Source: Panicum virgatum (lineage: Eukaryota > Streptophyta > Magnoliopsida > Poales > Poaceae). From it: 64,000 bases of DNA. Below the pieces are notes generated by a model. It did no database searches. It was not told the DNA's origin and saw only the letters and a list, made by a program, of their open reading frames with translations. Positions within the stretch are counted from its first letter, which is position 1, and each line of letters opens with the position of its first letter. Made by a program: the position numbers and the translations under genes. This document shows, one piece after another, positions 1 through 11,300 of the stretch. Location of the stretch: positions 24,600,913 to 24,664,912 of the forward strand of contig NC_053147.1 of NCBI RefSeq assembly GCF_016808335.1, read 5' to 3'.

Positions 1-389
1 AAGAACTAGCAAGAGCCGATTCCCGGATCAATTCCCTGTTAAGACTAAAGCAAAGCATCTAACACGCCACCGGATCGTCCAACCCGTTTGCAAGGCCTAA
101 CCTAGCAGATATTACACCAACTCTTAAGAACAAGAGCAAACCGTAATAGATCAGATCTACTAAACATGAAAGAAGCAGGGTGTCGTCTCTGTGCAACTAA
201 TCCTATATGACAAGAACTAGTATAAGATTGAAACGTGACTGCACAGAGACAACATGATATTCATAGATGATAAACAACAAGGCACGATAGATTTACTAAA
301 AACCATGCTATGAACATCAAGATAACTAGCATTACTCGCCATCAAAAATGCTTCAGTACGAGTAAAACCAAGGTAAAAGCAAGAACAAT

Positions 390-422
390 GCTGCCCTGAT
401 CGCGAGAAGCGATCAGGGCAGC
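390..422. other. Perfect 14-bp stem-loop in Tat LTR
   Basis: The arms are GCTGCCCTGATCGC and GCGATCAGGGCAGC around a 5-nt loop (gagaa). The structure recurs in all four Tat LTRs, at 21463-21495, 27052-27084 and 39706-39738. It lies about 107-140 nt downstream of the sense TATA box, so it should be in the R/U5 leader of the RNA. Its role is unknown. Leader hairpins in retroelements can act in dimerisation or packaging, and that is only inference here. Confidence 0.85.
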
Positions 423-528
423 ATGACGCTTACTTGGATGAAACCCTAGAATTAGGGGTGGCGATGCGCCGAGATTGTTGTTTGCGAGACGTGATGACGC
501 TCTCTTTTCATGAATAACATAGGGTACA

Positions 529-536
529 TATTTATA
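529..536 (-). promoter_or_regulatory. TATA box of Tat LTR (sense)
   Basis: The minus strand reads TATAAATA within CTATAAATATG. It is conserved at 21602-21609, 27191-27198 and 39845-39852. It is the best candidate core promoter for the gag-pol transcript and places the U3/R boundary near plus coordinate 500 in this copy. Confidence 0.65.
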
Positions 537-738
537 GTCCGGAGACTTGGGAAACAATCTAAACTAATCTTGTCCCGATCGGACTCTATCTCTAATCTTA
601 AACTAAATCTAAGATACATGGCCCATGTGGCCTAGATGGTCACGCAGGAGCCGATTTACAAGTCTTCTTCAATCTTCTGCTTTAAGCCCATCTTGCTTTC
701 GGCCCATAAATTAATCCTGTTAATTTATGGCGATAACA

Positions 739-755
739 CATGCCCCCTGGTTTTG
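739..755 (-). other. Polypurine tract of Tat copy A
   Basis: On the minus strand the sequence CCAGGGGGCATG directly abuts the 3' LTR start TGTTATCGCC. The same tract adjoins the LTR in copy C at 27386-27402. This is the expected plus-strand primer site and fixes the orientation of the element. Confidence 0.8.
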
Positions 756-998
756 GCAATGATAGTTCCAAAACCAATCCGTCGCTTCATCTTTCCGTTG
801 ATGCTCATTAAACACACTGCAACCACCAAGGAAGACGCAACGTCTCTGCAACTGGCTTCTCGTAATACATGAAAACTGTCGATCCGTCTTCCATCTTTTC
901 ACTATTTAATCTCGCCCCGAATCGGCTCTTCTTCACAGCGAACTCCTTCTTCCTCCCAAAGCCAGTAGCACAGAAAAAACCCCAATCCTTCACCAGCC

Positions 999-1547
999 AT
1001 GGCCATCTCTTCTTCCTCCGACTCCAACTCCTTCGGAGACTCTCCCTCCTCCTCTTCTCCTTCTTCTTCCCCCCTCCCTGCTTCTTCCATCGACTCCATT
1101 CCGGAGAGTCGGGAACCGACGCCGGAGTGGGACCCAACTGCAGCACATGAAGCGCTGGCTCCTCTGCACTGGGACGCAGAGGAGTTCGACTTCGGGGTCG
1201 TCTCCGAGGAGGACGAGCCCATGACTGAAGGAGAAGACCTCCGGCTCTTGTTCCAGGAGGAGTCGGAGAACAGCGAAGAGGAAGACCCTTCTTCAGACGA
1301 AGTCGATTCCTCCTCGGAAGAGGAAATCGACTCCCCTTCTGACGACGACGAGCCGATGGGCGGAAAGCCCTTTCGGTTCCTCGGGTCCTCCGAAGAGGAC
1401 AGCGAGGAGGAGAAGAGCGGCGGCGGCGACGGCTGGAGCGAGGAGGAGAAGAGCAGCGCCTTCAGCAGCGATGACGACGATGACGACAGCGACGACGACG
1501 GCAGCGGTGATGCGCCAGCCCGAAGCCCCAAGCGTCGTAGGTACTAG
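999..1547 (+). CDS. Antisense acidic Ser/Asp/Glu-rich ORF of Tat element (copy A)
   Basis: The ORF is 182 aa and runs opposite to gag-pol, between integrase and the 3' LTR. The start is in a strong plant context (ccagccATGGcc). The N-terminus is Ser-rich. The middle holds conserved blocks DPTAA, EALAPLHWDAEEFDF and MGGKPF. The C-terminus is a long Asp/Glu/Ser run ending in the basic SPKRRRY. Copy C has an intact homologue of 183 aa at 27650-28201 with the same start, blocks and end. No known domain is recognised. The acidic composition plus a basic tail that could be a nuclear signal suggests a nuclear or chromatin-associated protein, but this is inference. The opposite strand is also open, probably a composition effect. 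Confidence 0.62.
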   Translation: MAISSSSDSNSFGDSPSSSSPSSSPLPASSIDSIPESREPTPEWDPTAAHEALAPLHWDAEEFDFGVVSEEDEPMTEGEDLRLLFQEESENSEEEDPSSDEVDSSSEEEIDSPSDDDEPMGGKPFRFLGSSEEDSEEEKSGGGDGWSEEEKSSAFSSDDDDDDSDDDGSGDAPARSPKRRRY

Positions 1548-1725
1548 GTACCTACAAACAGTAGCAGTAGCATTGTAGGGGTAGGATCACAAAGCCGAAA
1601 GATTATTTCCTTTGTAAAATCGGCTTTCCTTGTAATGAACTTTCCTTTAATGAAATCGAATTTCCCTTCAATTCCATGTGTCTTCGTTTACTTTCCAAAA
1701 AGCCGATGGCAACGCATCAGGCTTC

Positions 1726-1733
1726 TATAAATA
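1726..1733 (+). promoter_or_regulatory. TATA box of antisense PMD gene (copy A)
   Basis: TATAAATA lies in the context CTTCTATAAATATCC, about 210 bases upstream of the ATG at 1937. It is conserved in copy C at 28380-28387. It suggests that the antisense gene has its own promoter rather than depending on LTR read-through. Confidence 0.55.
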
Positions 1734-1936
1734 TCCAAGAGCCGATGGAATTCAAACTAAAAGCAACCCGCACAAGAGTAGAGTATCACTTCCAACTTGA
1801 ACCGAACCCGACGAACTCTCAAATTCGGGCGCAATTCGAAAACCAAACTCTACAAATTCGAGCAAGAATTCTCCTAGCAGTCGTAAATCGAATCAGAACC
1901 CACAGCAACCAAACCCTAAGTCAACGGATCTGTACC

Positions 1937-4882
1937 ATGGCAGATTCTGAAGCTCAGACGACAAGCTCTGCAATCGATGATGCGGCAATCTGCGGCCTGA
2001 AGGTAATATTCAGCCTAATCCTTTATTTTTCTTCAGCTTACTAAGCTTCTGAAACTGAAACTCTAAAACATGACACCATACACATACTTCTGAATTTCTG
2101 AACTTCAGGTGTCAGACATCCTTCTGCCGCATCCCCCAATCCAAAATCTTTCTGTCTTGGCCCACAAACCCATGAAAACCCCATAGACTTGATCTCTTGT
2201 GAAGCAAATAGGATCCCTTTTGTGAGTCAAAACATCGACCTGAACCTCTGGGCCGACTGCTTAAGAGCCTGGCCTAACCCACCTGAGAGCTGGATTACAT
2301 GGTACAGCAGAGTAGCAAAAGCTCATATGCCCTTATGGCAGGATTTGAACATAACCGATGCACTTAATTTATCATTGTCTCCACTTGACAAAGATGAAAA
2401 TCTTCTGAAAACCATCGGCTATTTCTGGTCTGATGCTCTGGACTGCTTCCTTTTTGGTCATGGACTCATGACATTACTCTGCTAGACGTTACCATGATCA
2501 CTGGCCTAGACATTAGTTCTCCTAATCCTGCTGCGCACAAAATGGCAGAAGTCCCCTTCAAACTTTCTTCCAAAGTTAACTGCACAAACTGGGGCACTTA
2601 CATGAATCAGCACATAAAAACAAAAGGTCCAGTGACTAAGAAGGAACACACAGCCTTCCTAAATCTTTGGCTAGAGCACTTCATCTTCTGTGGTCCTTCT
2701 TTAGCTCCAACCAAGAACTATCTTCCCTTAGCCTATCACCTGGCCCATGGTAATCACATCGGCCTAGACAAACTCTTCCTTGGAGAAATTTACAGATATC
2801 TCCATTTGATGACATCTAACCTGCTTAACCACAAGAAAATGAGAACTGGAGGCCCTTGGTGGTTTATTCAGTTGTGGGCACAACTGTACTTCCAGCACCA
2901 TATTCCCAACTTCAAAGGCCTGACCAAGAACTCTTTCCCTGATGAGAGTGGCAAACCAATTAGATGTACTAGTTACGGCCAAGCTTTATTCATCCTTCCT
3001 GGCAGTAAATTAAACTCAGCAGATGCAGCAAATTGGTTCAGAGTCTTCTACAAAGGACTAGATAATCCTCTCTACTTCCCATTTACTGAATCTGAATCCT
3101 TTGAGAACCCAACTGCCTTCAGATTAGACAACTTTACTGATGATGACAGCACTCGGCATCTGTATTCTTTGATGATTCGACCTGGCTACCTCCCTGTTGG
3201 CATCAACACCTCTAATAGAATTATCAGGCCAAGTTATGAATCTTACCAACCAGTTATAGCAGCTCGGCAATTTGGCCTAGGACAGGTTCCTCCCCACTTC
3301 CATATTCACAACTTAGTGGAGAGCAGAGCCGATCTGCCTGATGGTCTCACCAGCTCAAGATGCTACAGCATGTTCGATGACCTCCACATTCCAATACCAG
3401 CCGATCTGTCCTTCATCTCCTCATCAATCGGCTTCAGCACATGGTGGGGAATGTGGAAAACACATGTATTCAGGAAAGCTCTAGGTCCTCGACTGCAGCA
3501 GATTGATCCTGAATATGCAATCCCCGAAGAAGAGGTATTGAATTTATGCATTTTGCTCTTTCCAGATCATCCATCCTTCCATTTGTCTAATTCTAACTCA
3601 CTCTGTTTGCAGCAACAAGATGGTCCAGAACCTATGACCAGCAACGGGGAGCCATTCCACTTTCTTCCAACTGCTCCTAATGTACTCTTCTGCAAAGGAT
3701 CACCAACAATGAAGAAAGTGATAATGACTGTTCAGCCAGACTTACTTAAGTCGGCTTCCAAACGAAGACAAACTTCTGCAAGCGTTGCCCCCCGAGTCTT
3801 GACCAAGAAAAGGAAGATGATCGCAAGGCGAGTGATCAAGAAACCAGCACCAGCTTCTCCGAGTCCATCAGAGTCCAACACTAACCAGGTAACTCATCTT
3901 TCTAAAACTTCTTCATTTCATATATATGTACTCTGGTTGACTGTAATTCTATTCCCAGGATGCAGCTGAAGACATCTCCAATGCAGAAAGTCCAGTACAA
4001 CATGAGATAACTGCAACTCTGACAGAGGCAAACGAGGAACAAGCCAATATGGTTGATGTTCTTGACATCAACACCAGCTCTAACAGGACGGTTGCTCCTG
4101 AACCGCCCAACACTTCTTCAGAACAGGTAACATTACAAAACCAATTCTGAACCAGCCGATAGCTCCATAGATGCATCCTGCTCTAACTCCAGATATGTCC
4201 ATAGGGCTTTGACATTTCAAGCTTACTTTCCTTTGACCCGGCATCAATGGGTATGACTGCCCCTGGAGCAAAAACACCATCTTTGCAGCAATCGGCTAAT
4301 TTGGTACATCAGCTTCAACTCATCAAGGATCTACTATCTGCTCCGATCACTGCTCTGGTTGATGATTCCAGCAAGATAAAGAATATCTTTGAGCAAATAG
4401 AAACCCAACTCCCGGAGCCGTTGCAAATCAAGCTTTGGCCAGCCAGCAACCTTCCATTCTTTAGGATAGAAGTGAATAAAGCACAACAACGGATGGAAGC
4501 ACGTCGCTCTCAAGCTTCTCTGAAAGCTGACATTACCCAAAAGTGCAAGGCCCTTAACCAAAAGAAGGCAACTCTAGATATCAAAGCTGACGTGTCTGCC
4601 AACATGAACCGACTCGACCTCCTGAAGAAAGAACTGGCGGAACTCGAAGAAAAAGTCCGCACCACCAAGGAACTCATCCAGGCCGAAGAAGCTTCCATTG
4701 CAAACTCCAAACAAGAAACCCAGGAAATAACCGAGCAGATACAAGCAGAGTTTGCAGAGATCAGCACCTTGAGTCGGCAGATAGTAACAGGCGATGACAA
4801 GGATGACAAAGTAACCATAGCACGAGCAGACGCCGTCCGCACAAAAGCCATCCATGTCATAGAAGAATTCCTGAACCAGTAG
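1937..4882 (+). pseudogene. Antisense plant-mobile-domain-like gene, 5 exons (copy A, broken)
   Basis: Exons inferred from GT/AG sites and comparison with copy C are 1937-2002, 2109-3534, 3613-3888, 3959-4126 and 4205-4882. Exon 2 carries a region resembling the plant mobile domain (aminotransferase-like PMD) family, with conserved WADCLRAWPNPPESW and NLWLEHFIFCGPS blocks. Exon 3 is basic (RVLTKKRKM, RRVIKKPAPASPSPSES), a likely nuclear signal. Exon 5 is a predicted coiled coil rich in Lys, Glu and Gln, ending FLNQ. All introns are phase 0. The full-length form would be about 870 aa. Copy A is broken by two single-base deletions in exon 2, near 2133 and near 2475, both visible against copy C. 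PMD genes occur both as host genes and in plant transposons. Its function here is unknown. Confidence 0.75.
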
Positions 4883-4997
4883 ATAGGCTCAAGATACAAT
4901 TAGTACTGCCTGTTAACCTAAAACTTGTAACTGTTTTAAAAACATCTTAAGTCGATGGTTAGACATCGGCTGTCTTGCTTTTTATATATATTTTACT

Positions 4998-5232
4998 AGC
5001 CAACTCAACATGTTGGCCCCTTCTCTCCCTTTTTTTTACTGGCCAACTCAACGTGTTGGCCTGTCATCAATTTTTTTACTGGCCAACTCAACGTGTTGGC
5101 CTATCATGATTTTTTTTACCGGCCAACTCAACGTGTTGGCCTATCTCTTTTCTTTTCCTCTTTTTTTTACTGGCCAACTCAACGTGTTGGCCTGTCATGA
5201 TTTTTTTTTGCGGCCAACTCAATGTGTTGGCC
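4998..5232. repeat. Hairpin plus T-run minisatellite, 6 units (copy A)
   Basis: There are six units of about 36-52 bp. Each contains a near-invariant GGCCAACTCAACGTGTTGGCC core, which folds into a stem GGCCAAC/GTTGGCC, followed by a pyrimidine-rich spacer with 7-9 consecutive T. It lies between the stop of the antisense gene (4882, +) and the stop of pol (5270, -), where the two convergent genes meet. Copy C has three units at 31699-31803. It could affect 3'-end formation or separate convergent transcripts, but this is untested. Confidence 0.85.
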
Positions 5233-5269
5233 TATTACACTGCAGCCAGATGGATCTCATCGGCTTTTG

Positions 5270-5906
5270 TCACTCGCTCTCCCACATGCTCGGGAAATAC
5301 TTCTTGAGGTGTTGGCCATTGACAGCGACAGGAAACTTGACACCGTCCAATTCCTCGAGCATGTATGCATTCCCAGGCAAAACCTGATCAACCTTGTACG
5401 GCCCGTGCCAAGTTGGAGACCATTTACCAAACTTTTTATCTTTAGTTCCCAATGGCAATACTGCCTCCCAAACCAAGTCTCCCACTTGGAAATTCTTAGG
5501 CTTGACCCTCTTGTTGTATGCACAAGCAACTTTAGCCTTATTTTCTTTGATCTTCTCCAGCGACCAAAGCCTTAGCTCTGTCAGGTCCTCCACGTTGTCA
5601 TTCATCAAGGCTGCATACTGTTCAGTTGTCAGATCATTCTGGAACTCGACACCCCTTGATCCGGCCGTGATCTCCCATGGTAACACAGCGTCTTGGCCGT
5701 AGACTAGATGGTACGGCGACGTCTTGGTGGACCCATGACATGAAATACGATATGCCCACAAAGCTTCTGATAACACCTCATGCCAGCACCTAGGATATTC
5801 ATCGATCTTTCTCTTTATGAGCTTGATGAGGCTCTGGTTGGATGCTTCAGCCTGTCCATTAGCTTGGGCATAATATGGAGATGATCTGATCAGCTTAATT
5901 CCCATG
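5270..5906 (-). pseudogene. Integrase C-terminal part of Tat copy A
   Basis: This minus-strand reading frame encodes the end of the integrase core with the catalytic Glu (GQAEASNQ) and the C-terminal region (VGDLVWEAVLPLG, GPYKVDQVLPGNAY), stopping after FPSMWESE at 5270. The N-terminal part, with the zinc-binding region and the two catalytic Asp, lies at 16249 and above. The gap is element B. The matching uninterrupted stretch in copy C (31790-33583) shows that the two halves belong together. Confidence 0.9.
5902..5906. repeat. Target-site duplication of Athila element B (left)
   Basis: The 5-bp sequence ccatg precedes the LTR start at 5907 and recurs at 16249-16253, directly after the 3' LTR. 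It is a perfect duplication and is present once in the uninterrupted copy C (cccatgtcatcgg near 32472). Confidence 0.95.
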
Positions 5907-7127
5907 TGTTGGCGCTCCTTAAGTATCCATTTTATTATACAATTAGGAGTTGTTTTGGTAAATTCTTTGGGATGATTCATGTACTAACCCGCCACTTGGC
6001 ACCCGAACTTGACCATTTTCGATTTTGTCCTGGATTTTGGAGCATGTTGTATTTTAACAGGAATTGGGACATTTTTGGAGATGTTTTGACGCATGGTTAC
6101 AACTGGGCTAAGATGAGGAATAAAAGGAAGAATCAACACGCAAAAGATGGGACCGAAAGGGGCCAGAAAAGGCCCAGGCTGGCCGGCCTGGAGTCCTTGG
6201 GCCGGCCGGCCTAGCCCTTTTCGGAGCCCAATCGGTCTCGGTTTTCTTCGGCACGAAGTATGCGTCAACCCTAATCTATGTTTTACCAAAACCACCGACC
6301 ATATCTGCCTATAAATACCCCGAAGCCGCCGTCAAAAAAGGGGGATCGCGAGGAGGGCAACAGAAAAGATCACAGAGATCGCAGAGAAGAGCATCCAGAG
6401 ATACATTCGAGTTAGACACAAGAGAAAGACGACACCGGAGGCCTCATCGTCCCTCGGCGCCGCTGCAAGTTGGAGGACAGCAAGGGATCCATCCCTTGCC
6501 GGAGATCTCATCACCATGATCGACTACGCTTCGCTTAGCTTCATGGGGTAAAGTACTCGTTTGTTCATGGGGTTGTAAGGAGATCTTGAGTTGTAATTGC
6601 CGAATCCTTTATGAGATTGATCTATCACGATTCTTGTTGATAATGCTTTGATGCCTAATAGTTCGCGACTTGGCTTTGAGTTTGCTTTGCTCTTGTATGG
6701 TTTACTTAGATTACATCAACTATCGTGTTCTTGTTGATTCGTTACCGATTATCCTCGTGTAGTGACAGTATGCGGGAGGGAAAGGTTTTGATCTTGGAAC
6801 ACACCTTTGGTAGATTAGATCTGTTCTTCGTTGCTTGGCGACTACATCTCTAGTGATCCTAGACCCTATGGACAAATGCTCTTCATATCTTGTGCACACA
6901 TCTATCATTGCTCACTAGTCTAGATTAGATTAGATTGGTTAGATTAGATCTATTTCACACTCAATCATTCAATATAGATCTTTTACTAACATCATTAGTG
7001 CTTAGTTAAGCATAGTAATACACTTGTTCCGTGGATTGATAAACCTTGAGGGAATACTCTAAGGGAAAAGCTATACACGATCCGTGCGCTTGCGGTACGT
7101 AAATTGGTGCTTTAAGAAGCGTCAACA
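5907..7127 (+). repeat. 5' LTR of Athila element B
   Basis: The LTR is 1,221 bp, beginning TGTTGGCGCTCC and ending GCGTCAACA, with imperfect terminal inverted repeats. It has a TATA box at 6310-6317 (TATAAATA). Two GGCCGGCC-type palindromes lie at about 6180-6189 and 6199-6212, upstream of the TATA box. It is almost identical to the 3' LTR. Confidence 0.96.
6310..6317 (+). promoter_or_regulatory. TATA box of Athila LTR
   Basis: TATAAATA occurs in GCCTATAAATACCCC, and the same sequence is at 15431-15438 in the 3' LTR. It lies about 100 bp after the paired GGCCGGCC palindromes. It is the likely core promoter of the genomic RNA. Confidence 0.7.
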
Positions 7128-7135
7128 AGCTTTTC

Positions 7136-7152
7136 TGGCGCCGTTGCCGGGG
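7136..7152 (+). other. Primer-binding site, tRNA-Asp type
   Basis: TGGCGCCGTTGCCGGGG lies eight bases after the 5' LTR. It is complementary to the 3' end of plant tRNA-Asp, the usual Athila primer. Confidence 0.88.
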
Positions 7153-7260
7153 AACAAGCGATTTTGCTACGTTTAACTTTGTATTAATTTTGTTGGTCAC
7201 TAACACCTAACCTTTTCCCTAGAAAATTTTTGTTTTCTTGTTTTTGTTTTGATTGTCTAG

Positions 7261-8323
7261 ATGGGCCATCTCATTCAACATGTGGAGGAAGGAGAAAAAT
7301 CACTAAGGGATTATGCAAGCCCGCGATCAGAGGACTTCGACATGCAAAAATCAGATTCGGTGTTGCGAGCCACCGAGTATGAGATCAAGCCTCAAATCAT
7401 CAAGATGGCGGCGGCAAACCCCTTTAGAGGAGATGAGACGGACAATCCATATAGACATATCAAGTGGTTCACAATGCTATGCAACACGGTACAACAAGAC
7501 GGAGTTCCGCTAGCTTGGTTTAGATGGAATCTTTTTCCCATACTCACTTGCAGAACAAGCGATAAGATGGTTTGCACTTGCATCCTTCGAGGTAAAAGGA
7601 AATTGGGATGACTTGATGAAGAAATTTTGCGAGCGGTTCTTTCCGTTAAGCAAGGTTCAACATATTCGGAAGCAAGTGATCAACTTCGCGCAGGGAGAAG
7701 AAGAAGGGATAGATCAAGCATGGGATAGATTCAATGGATTGATTGAACAAGGACCGAAGCTCGGATTTTCCGGTGAAGTACTCCTGCATACCTTTTACTT
7801 TTCCCTAACCCCCGAGTGCATGCAGTTTGTCCAAATGTGTGCAGGAGGAGATCTCATGGAGAAAACACTCACGGAAGCTGCCCAACTCCTACAAAAAATC
7901 AGCAAGGGGGCGGCCATGCGAAGAGATTGGGAAAAACGATGTTTGGCAAGCTCCGAGGAAGAGTCTCAAGTGCGGGTGCTTGCTGGAATTTTCAGAAAAG
8001 AGGCATCGGAAGTGAGGGAAGAACAACCGAAGCATGGGAAAGTCATAGGGACAAACCACGATGAAGAAGCATCGATCCGGAGTGCAACGAAAGACGACCC
8101 GGAAAAGAAAGGAAGAACCATGGGCACCGCCAAATCGCTAAGGGAATTCGAGCAAATGGATTGGATACCAATTGACTTCGGAAAATTGTTCGACAAAGCA
8201 AGACCGCATCCAAATCAGCGAGGAATGGCGAAGGTGATAGCTGAAGACTTCCGGCCGGATAATCACACGGGATACACATTTGGCAAGGAATCAGCCGGTG
8301 ATATTATTCGGAAACTTTTTTGA
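7261..8323 (+). pseudogene. Gag of Athila element B (two frameshifts)
   Basis: The start is the ATG at 7261, after a leader of about 130 bases. The product has a retrotransposon gag domain (blocks NPFRGDETDNPYRHI, FCERFFPLSKVQHIRKQV, QAWDRFNGLIEQGPK). The frame changes near 7530 within a T run (apparently one extra base) and again near 8317-8323 in another T run at the gag-protease junction, so 7261-7611, 7536-8323 and 8280 onwards are in three frames. In Athila elements gag and pol normally form one frame. Apart from these single-base changes the sequence looks well preserved. Confidence 0.88.
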
Positions 8324-11300
8324 AGAAAAAGAGGAAGAGATTGACTTGGACGAAGTGCTGGAGATCAAAAGGACCCTAGGAGTGAACTCGGAATCGTCAC
8401 CCTACGCGCACATAGCCCAAGTATATGCGATTGGAAGCGGTCAAGGCGAAGGTAACCCATCACCTACACCTCGCGTTGATTGCATGATAGAAGGAATAAA
8501 ATGTTGCAATATTTTATGTGACGTTGGCGCCCATGTTAGTGTGATGAGTTCCAAAGTTTATGTTGAGCTTTTTAACGAAACATCAAACCTAGATGCCACA
8601 ATCATTAAATTGATCATGGGAGATGGTAGATTAATCAAACCGCTAGGAGTGCTTAGAAATCTAAATATTGCCATAGCGGGTAAAAAAATTCCTACCGAGT
8701 TTTTTGTGATTAATGCTAGTGATGATGAGCATGAAGGCATAATCCTTGGAAAACCCTTTCTCAAATTAGTAAATGCTGTTCTAGATATTGGAAAAGGGAT
8801 TGTCACTTTTGATCTAGATGGAGAGAAGCGCTCATTCGAATTTCATTCAAAACCGTCTATTGCTTCACCTCTACCTCTTGATAACGAAGAGGTAGAGAGC
8901 GTTCGTTCCATTTATTCTTTCAGGGATCCTCTCCAACGCGCTTTGGAGAACGAAGACGCTCAAGATAATCATGACGAAGAACTAGTGGAAACGATGGAAG
9001 ATTTGAAGCTGCAACACGGGAATTTGGAGGAAGAAAAATTTGAAGACATTGGAGAGTTAGATCAAGAAGAGGATGGTGCGCCCGATGTTGAGATGAAGCC
9101 ACTCCCCAAGGGGTTGAAATATGAATTTTTGGGAGATGGCAAGACTTTTCCGGTGATTATTAGCGACGAATTAAGCTCGGAAGAGACGGAGAAGTTGCTG
9201 AATTTATTGAAGAAGCACAAAAAGGTGATCGGCTACTCGATTAACGACTTGAAAGGTATTAGCCCCGCTTTTTGCACACATCGTATACAACTCGAGGAGC
9301 AATACAAGCCGGTCATAGAGCATCAAAGAAGATTGAGCCATGCAATGCGTGATGTGGTGAAGAAGGAGGTTATCAAATTGTTGAATGCCGGAATAATATA
9401 CCCCGTGCCACATAGTGAATGGGTAAGCCCCGTTCATTGCGTTCCAAAGAAAGGAGGACTCACGGTTGTGAAAATGACAAGGAGCAATTGATACCACAAA
9501 GAACCATCACGGGATGGAGGATGTGCATCGATTATAGAAAATTGAATAAGGCAACGAGGAAGGATCATTTTCCACTACCATTCATTGACGAGATGCTAGA
9601 AAGGTTGGCAAAGCATTCACACTTTTGTTACCTTGACGGATACTCGGGATTCTTCCAAATACCTATTCATCCGGATGATCAACATAAGACCACATTTACT
9701 TGGCCGTATAGAACTTTTGCATATCGGAGGATGCCTTTTGGGTTGTGCAATGCGCCCGCTTCTTTTCAAAGGTGCATGATGGCTATATTTTCAGATTTCA
9801 TAGAAGAGATTATGGAGGTATTCATGGATGATTTCTCGGTGCATGGTACTAGCTTTGATTATTGCTTGGCAAATTTGGAGAAAGTTCTTAAAAGATGTGG
9901 AGAGGTTGATCTTGTGCTTAATTGGGAGAAGTGTCATTTCATGGTGAAAGAAGGAATTGTTCTCGGTCATGTTATCTCCGAGAGAGGGATAGAGGTGGAC
10001 AGAGCGAAGATAGAAACCGTGGAAAAATTGCCACCACCTACGGATATCAAATCTTTGAGGAGCTTCCTCGGTCATGCCGGATTCTATAGGAGGTTCATAA
10101 AGGATTTTTCGAAAATCACCAAGCCATTGACACAACTTCTCCAAAAAGATGTGGAATACATCTTCGATAGTGATTGTCTTCACGCATTTCGAACACTCAA
10201 GCAATCCCTCATAAGTGCTCCTATCATGCAACCTCCGGATTGGAATCTACCTTTTGAAATCATGTGCGATGCAAGCGATTACGCCGTAGGAGCCGTCCTT
10301 GGACAAAGGAAAGAGGGGAAGGTAAATGCTATCTACTACGCAAGCAAGACTCTCAATGAAACCCAAGTTAATTATGCAACAACGGAGAAAGAATTGCTTG
10401 CCGTGGTATTCGCCTTCGAAAAATTCAGATCATACATAGTAAACTCTAAGGTGATAGTTTATACCGACGATGCGGCAATCAAGTATCTCTTGTCCAAGAA
10501 AGATGCTAAACCACGCTTGATTCGATGGATCCTATTGCTACAAGAATTCGATGTAGAGATAAGGGACAAGAAAGGGGCGGAAAATGTTGTGGCCGACCAC
10601 CTATCAAGGATGAACCATGGAGACGATGGAAAAGAACCTATCGAGGATCAAATGAGAGATGATCACCTATATAGAATTCTCGACAAAGATAGTTGGATGA
10701 ATGAAATAATAAGGGCAATAAAAGGGATGCCCTTGGATCACTTGGACAAGAATGCAAAGAGAAGAGTGATCACGGAAAGAAGAAAATACTATTGGGATCC
10801 ACCATACTTATATAGATATGGAGAAGATGGAGTCCTAAGAAGATGCATACCGAGAGAGGAACGTGAAGAAGTTCTAAGAAAGTGTCACTCGTCGGGATAT
10901 GGAGGACATTATGGGCACTTTAGAACTCAAGCTAAGGTATGGGCTAGTGGATTCTATTGGCCCGAGATGCATGAAGACGCGAAAAGATTCGTTTCGACTT
11001 GCCCGGACTGCCAAAGGACGGGGAATATCTCGCAAAGGAATGCCATGCCATTGAACTACAATTTACAAATAGATCTATTTGATGTCTGGGGAATCGATTT
11101 CATGGGACCATTTGTGAACTCACATGGATTTGAGCATATATTGGTGATGGTGGACTATGTTTCGAAATGGGTTGAAGCTATGCCATGTCGGAAGGCATCA
11201 ACGGAGGAGTCCATACACATGATTAAATCGGTAATCTTCCCTCGATATGGCATACCGAGAATCTTGATAAGCGATGGAGGAACACACTTCACGGGCAAAG

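Larger units (their letters stand above)
1..738 (-). repeat. 3' LTR of Tat copy A (partial)
   Basis: This is the right-hand 738 bases of an LTR of about 1,216 bp. The same sequence recurs at 20596-21811, 26181-27385 and 38835-40049. It ends in GGCGATAACA, the terminus shared by all four copies. The start (TGTTGTCGGTCG in the other copies) lies left of the window. Differences from the partner LTR are few by eye. Confidence 0.93.

Noticed and set aside
902..1531. Minus-strand Ser-rich open frame (209 aa; 246 aa at 27445-28185) opposite the acidic ORF
   Set aside because: It mirrors Asp/Glu/Ser codons on the plus strand. The plus frame has the better start context and conserved ends in both copies, while the minus-frame ends vary.
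4998..5232. CRISPR-like array
   Set aside because: Repeats are palindromic with T-rich, non-unique spacers, in a plant retrotransposon. No cas genes.
5010..5387. Plus-strand frame over the hairpin array
   Set aside because: It results from translating the minisatellite and the opposite strand of integrase. No conserved protein.
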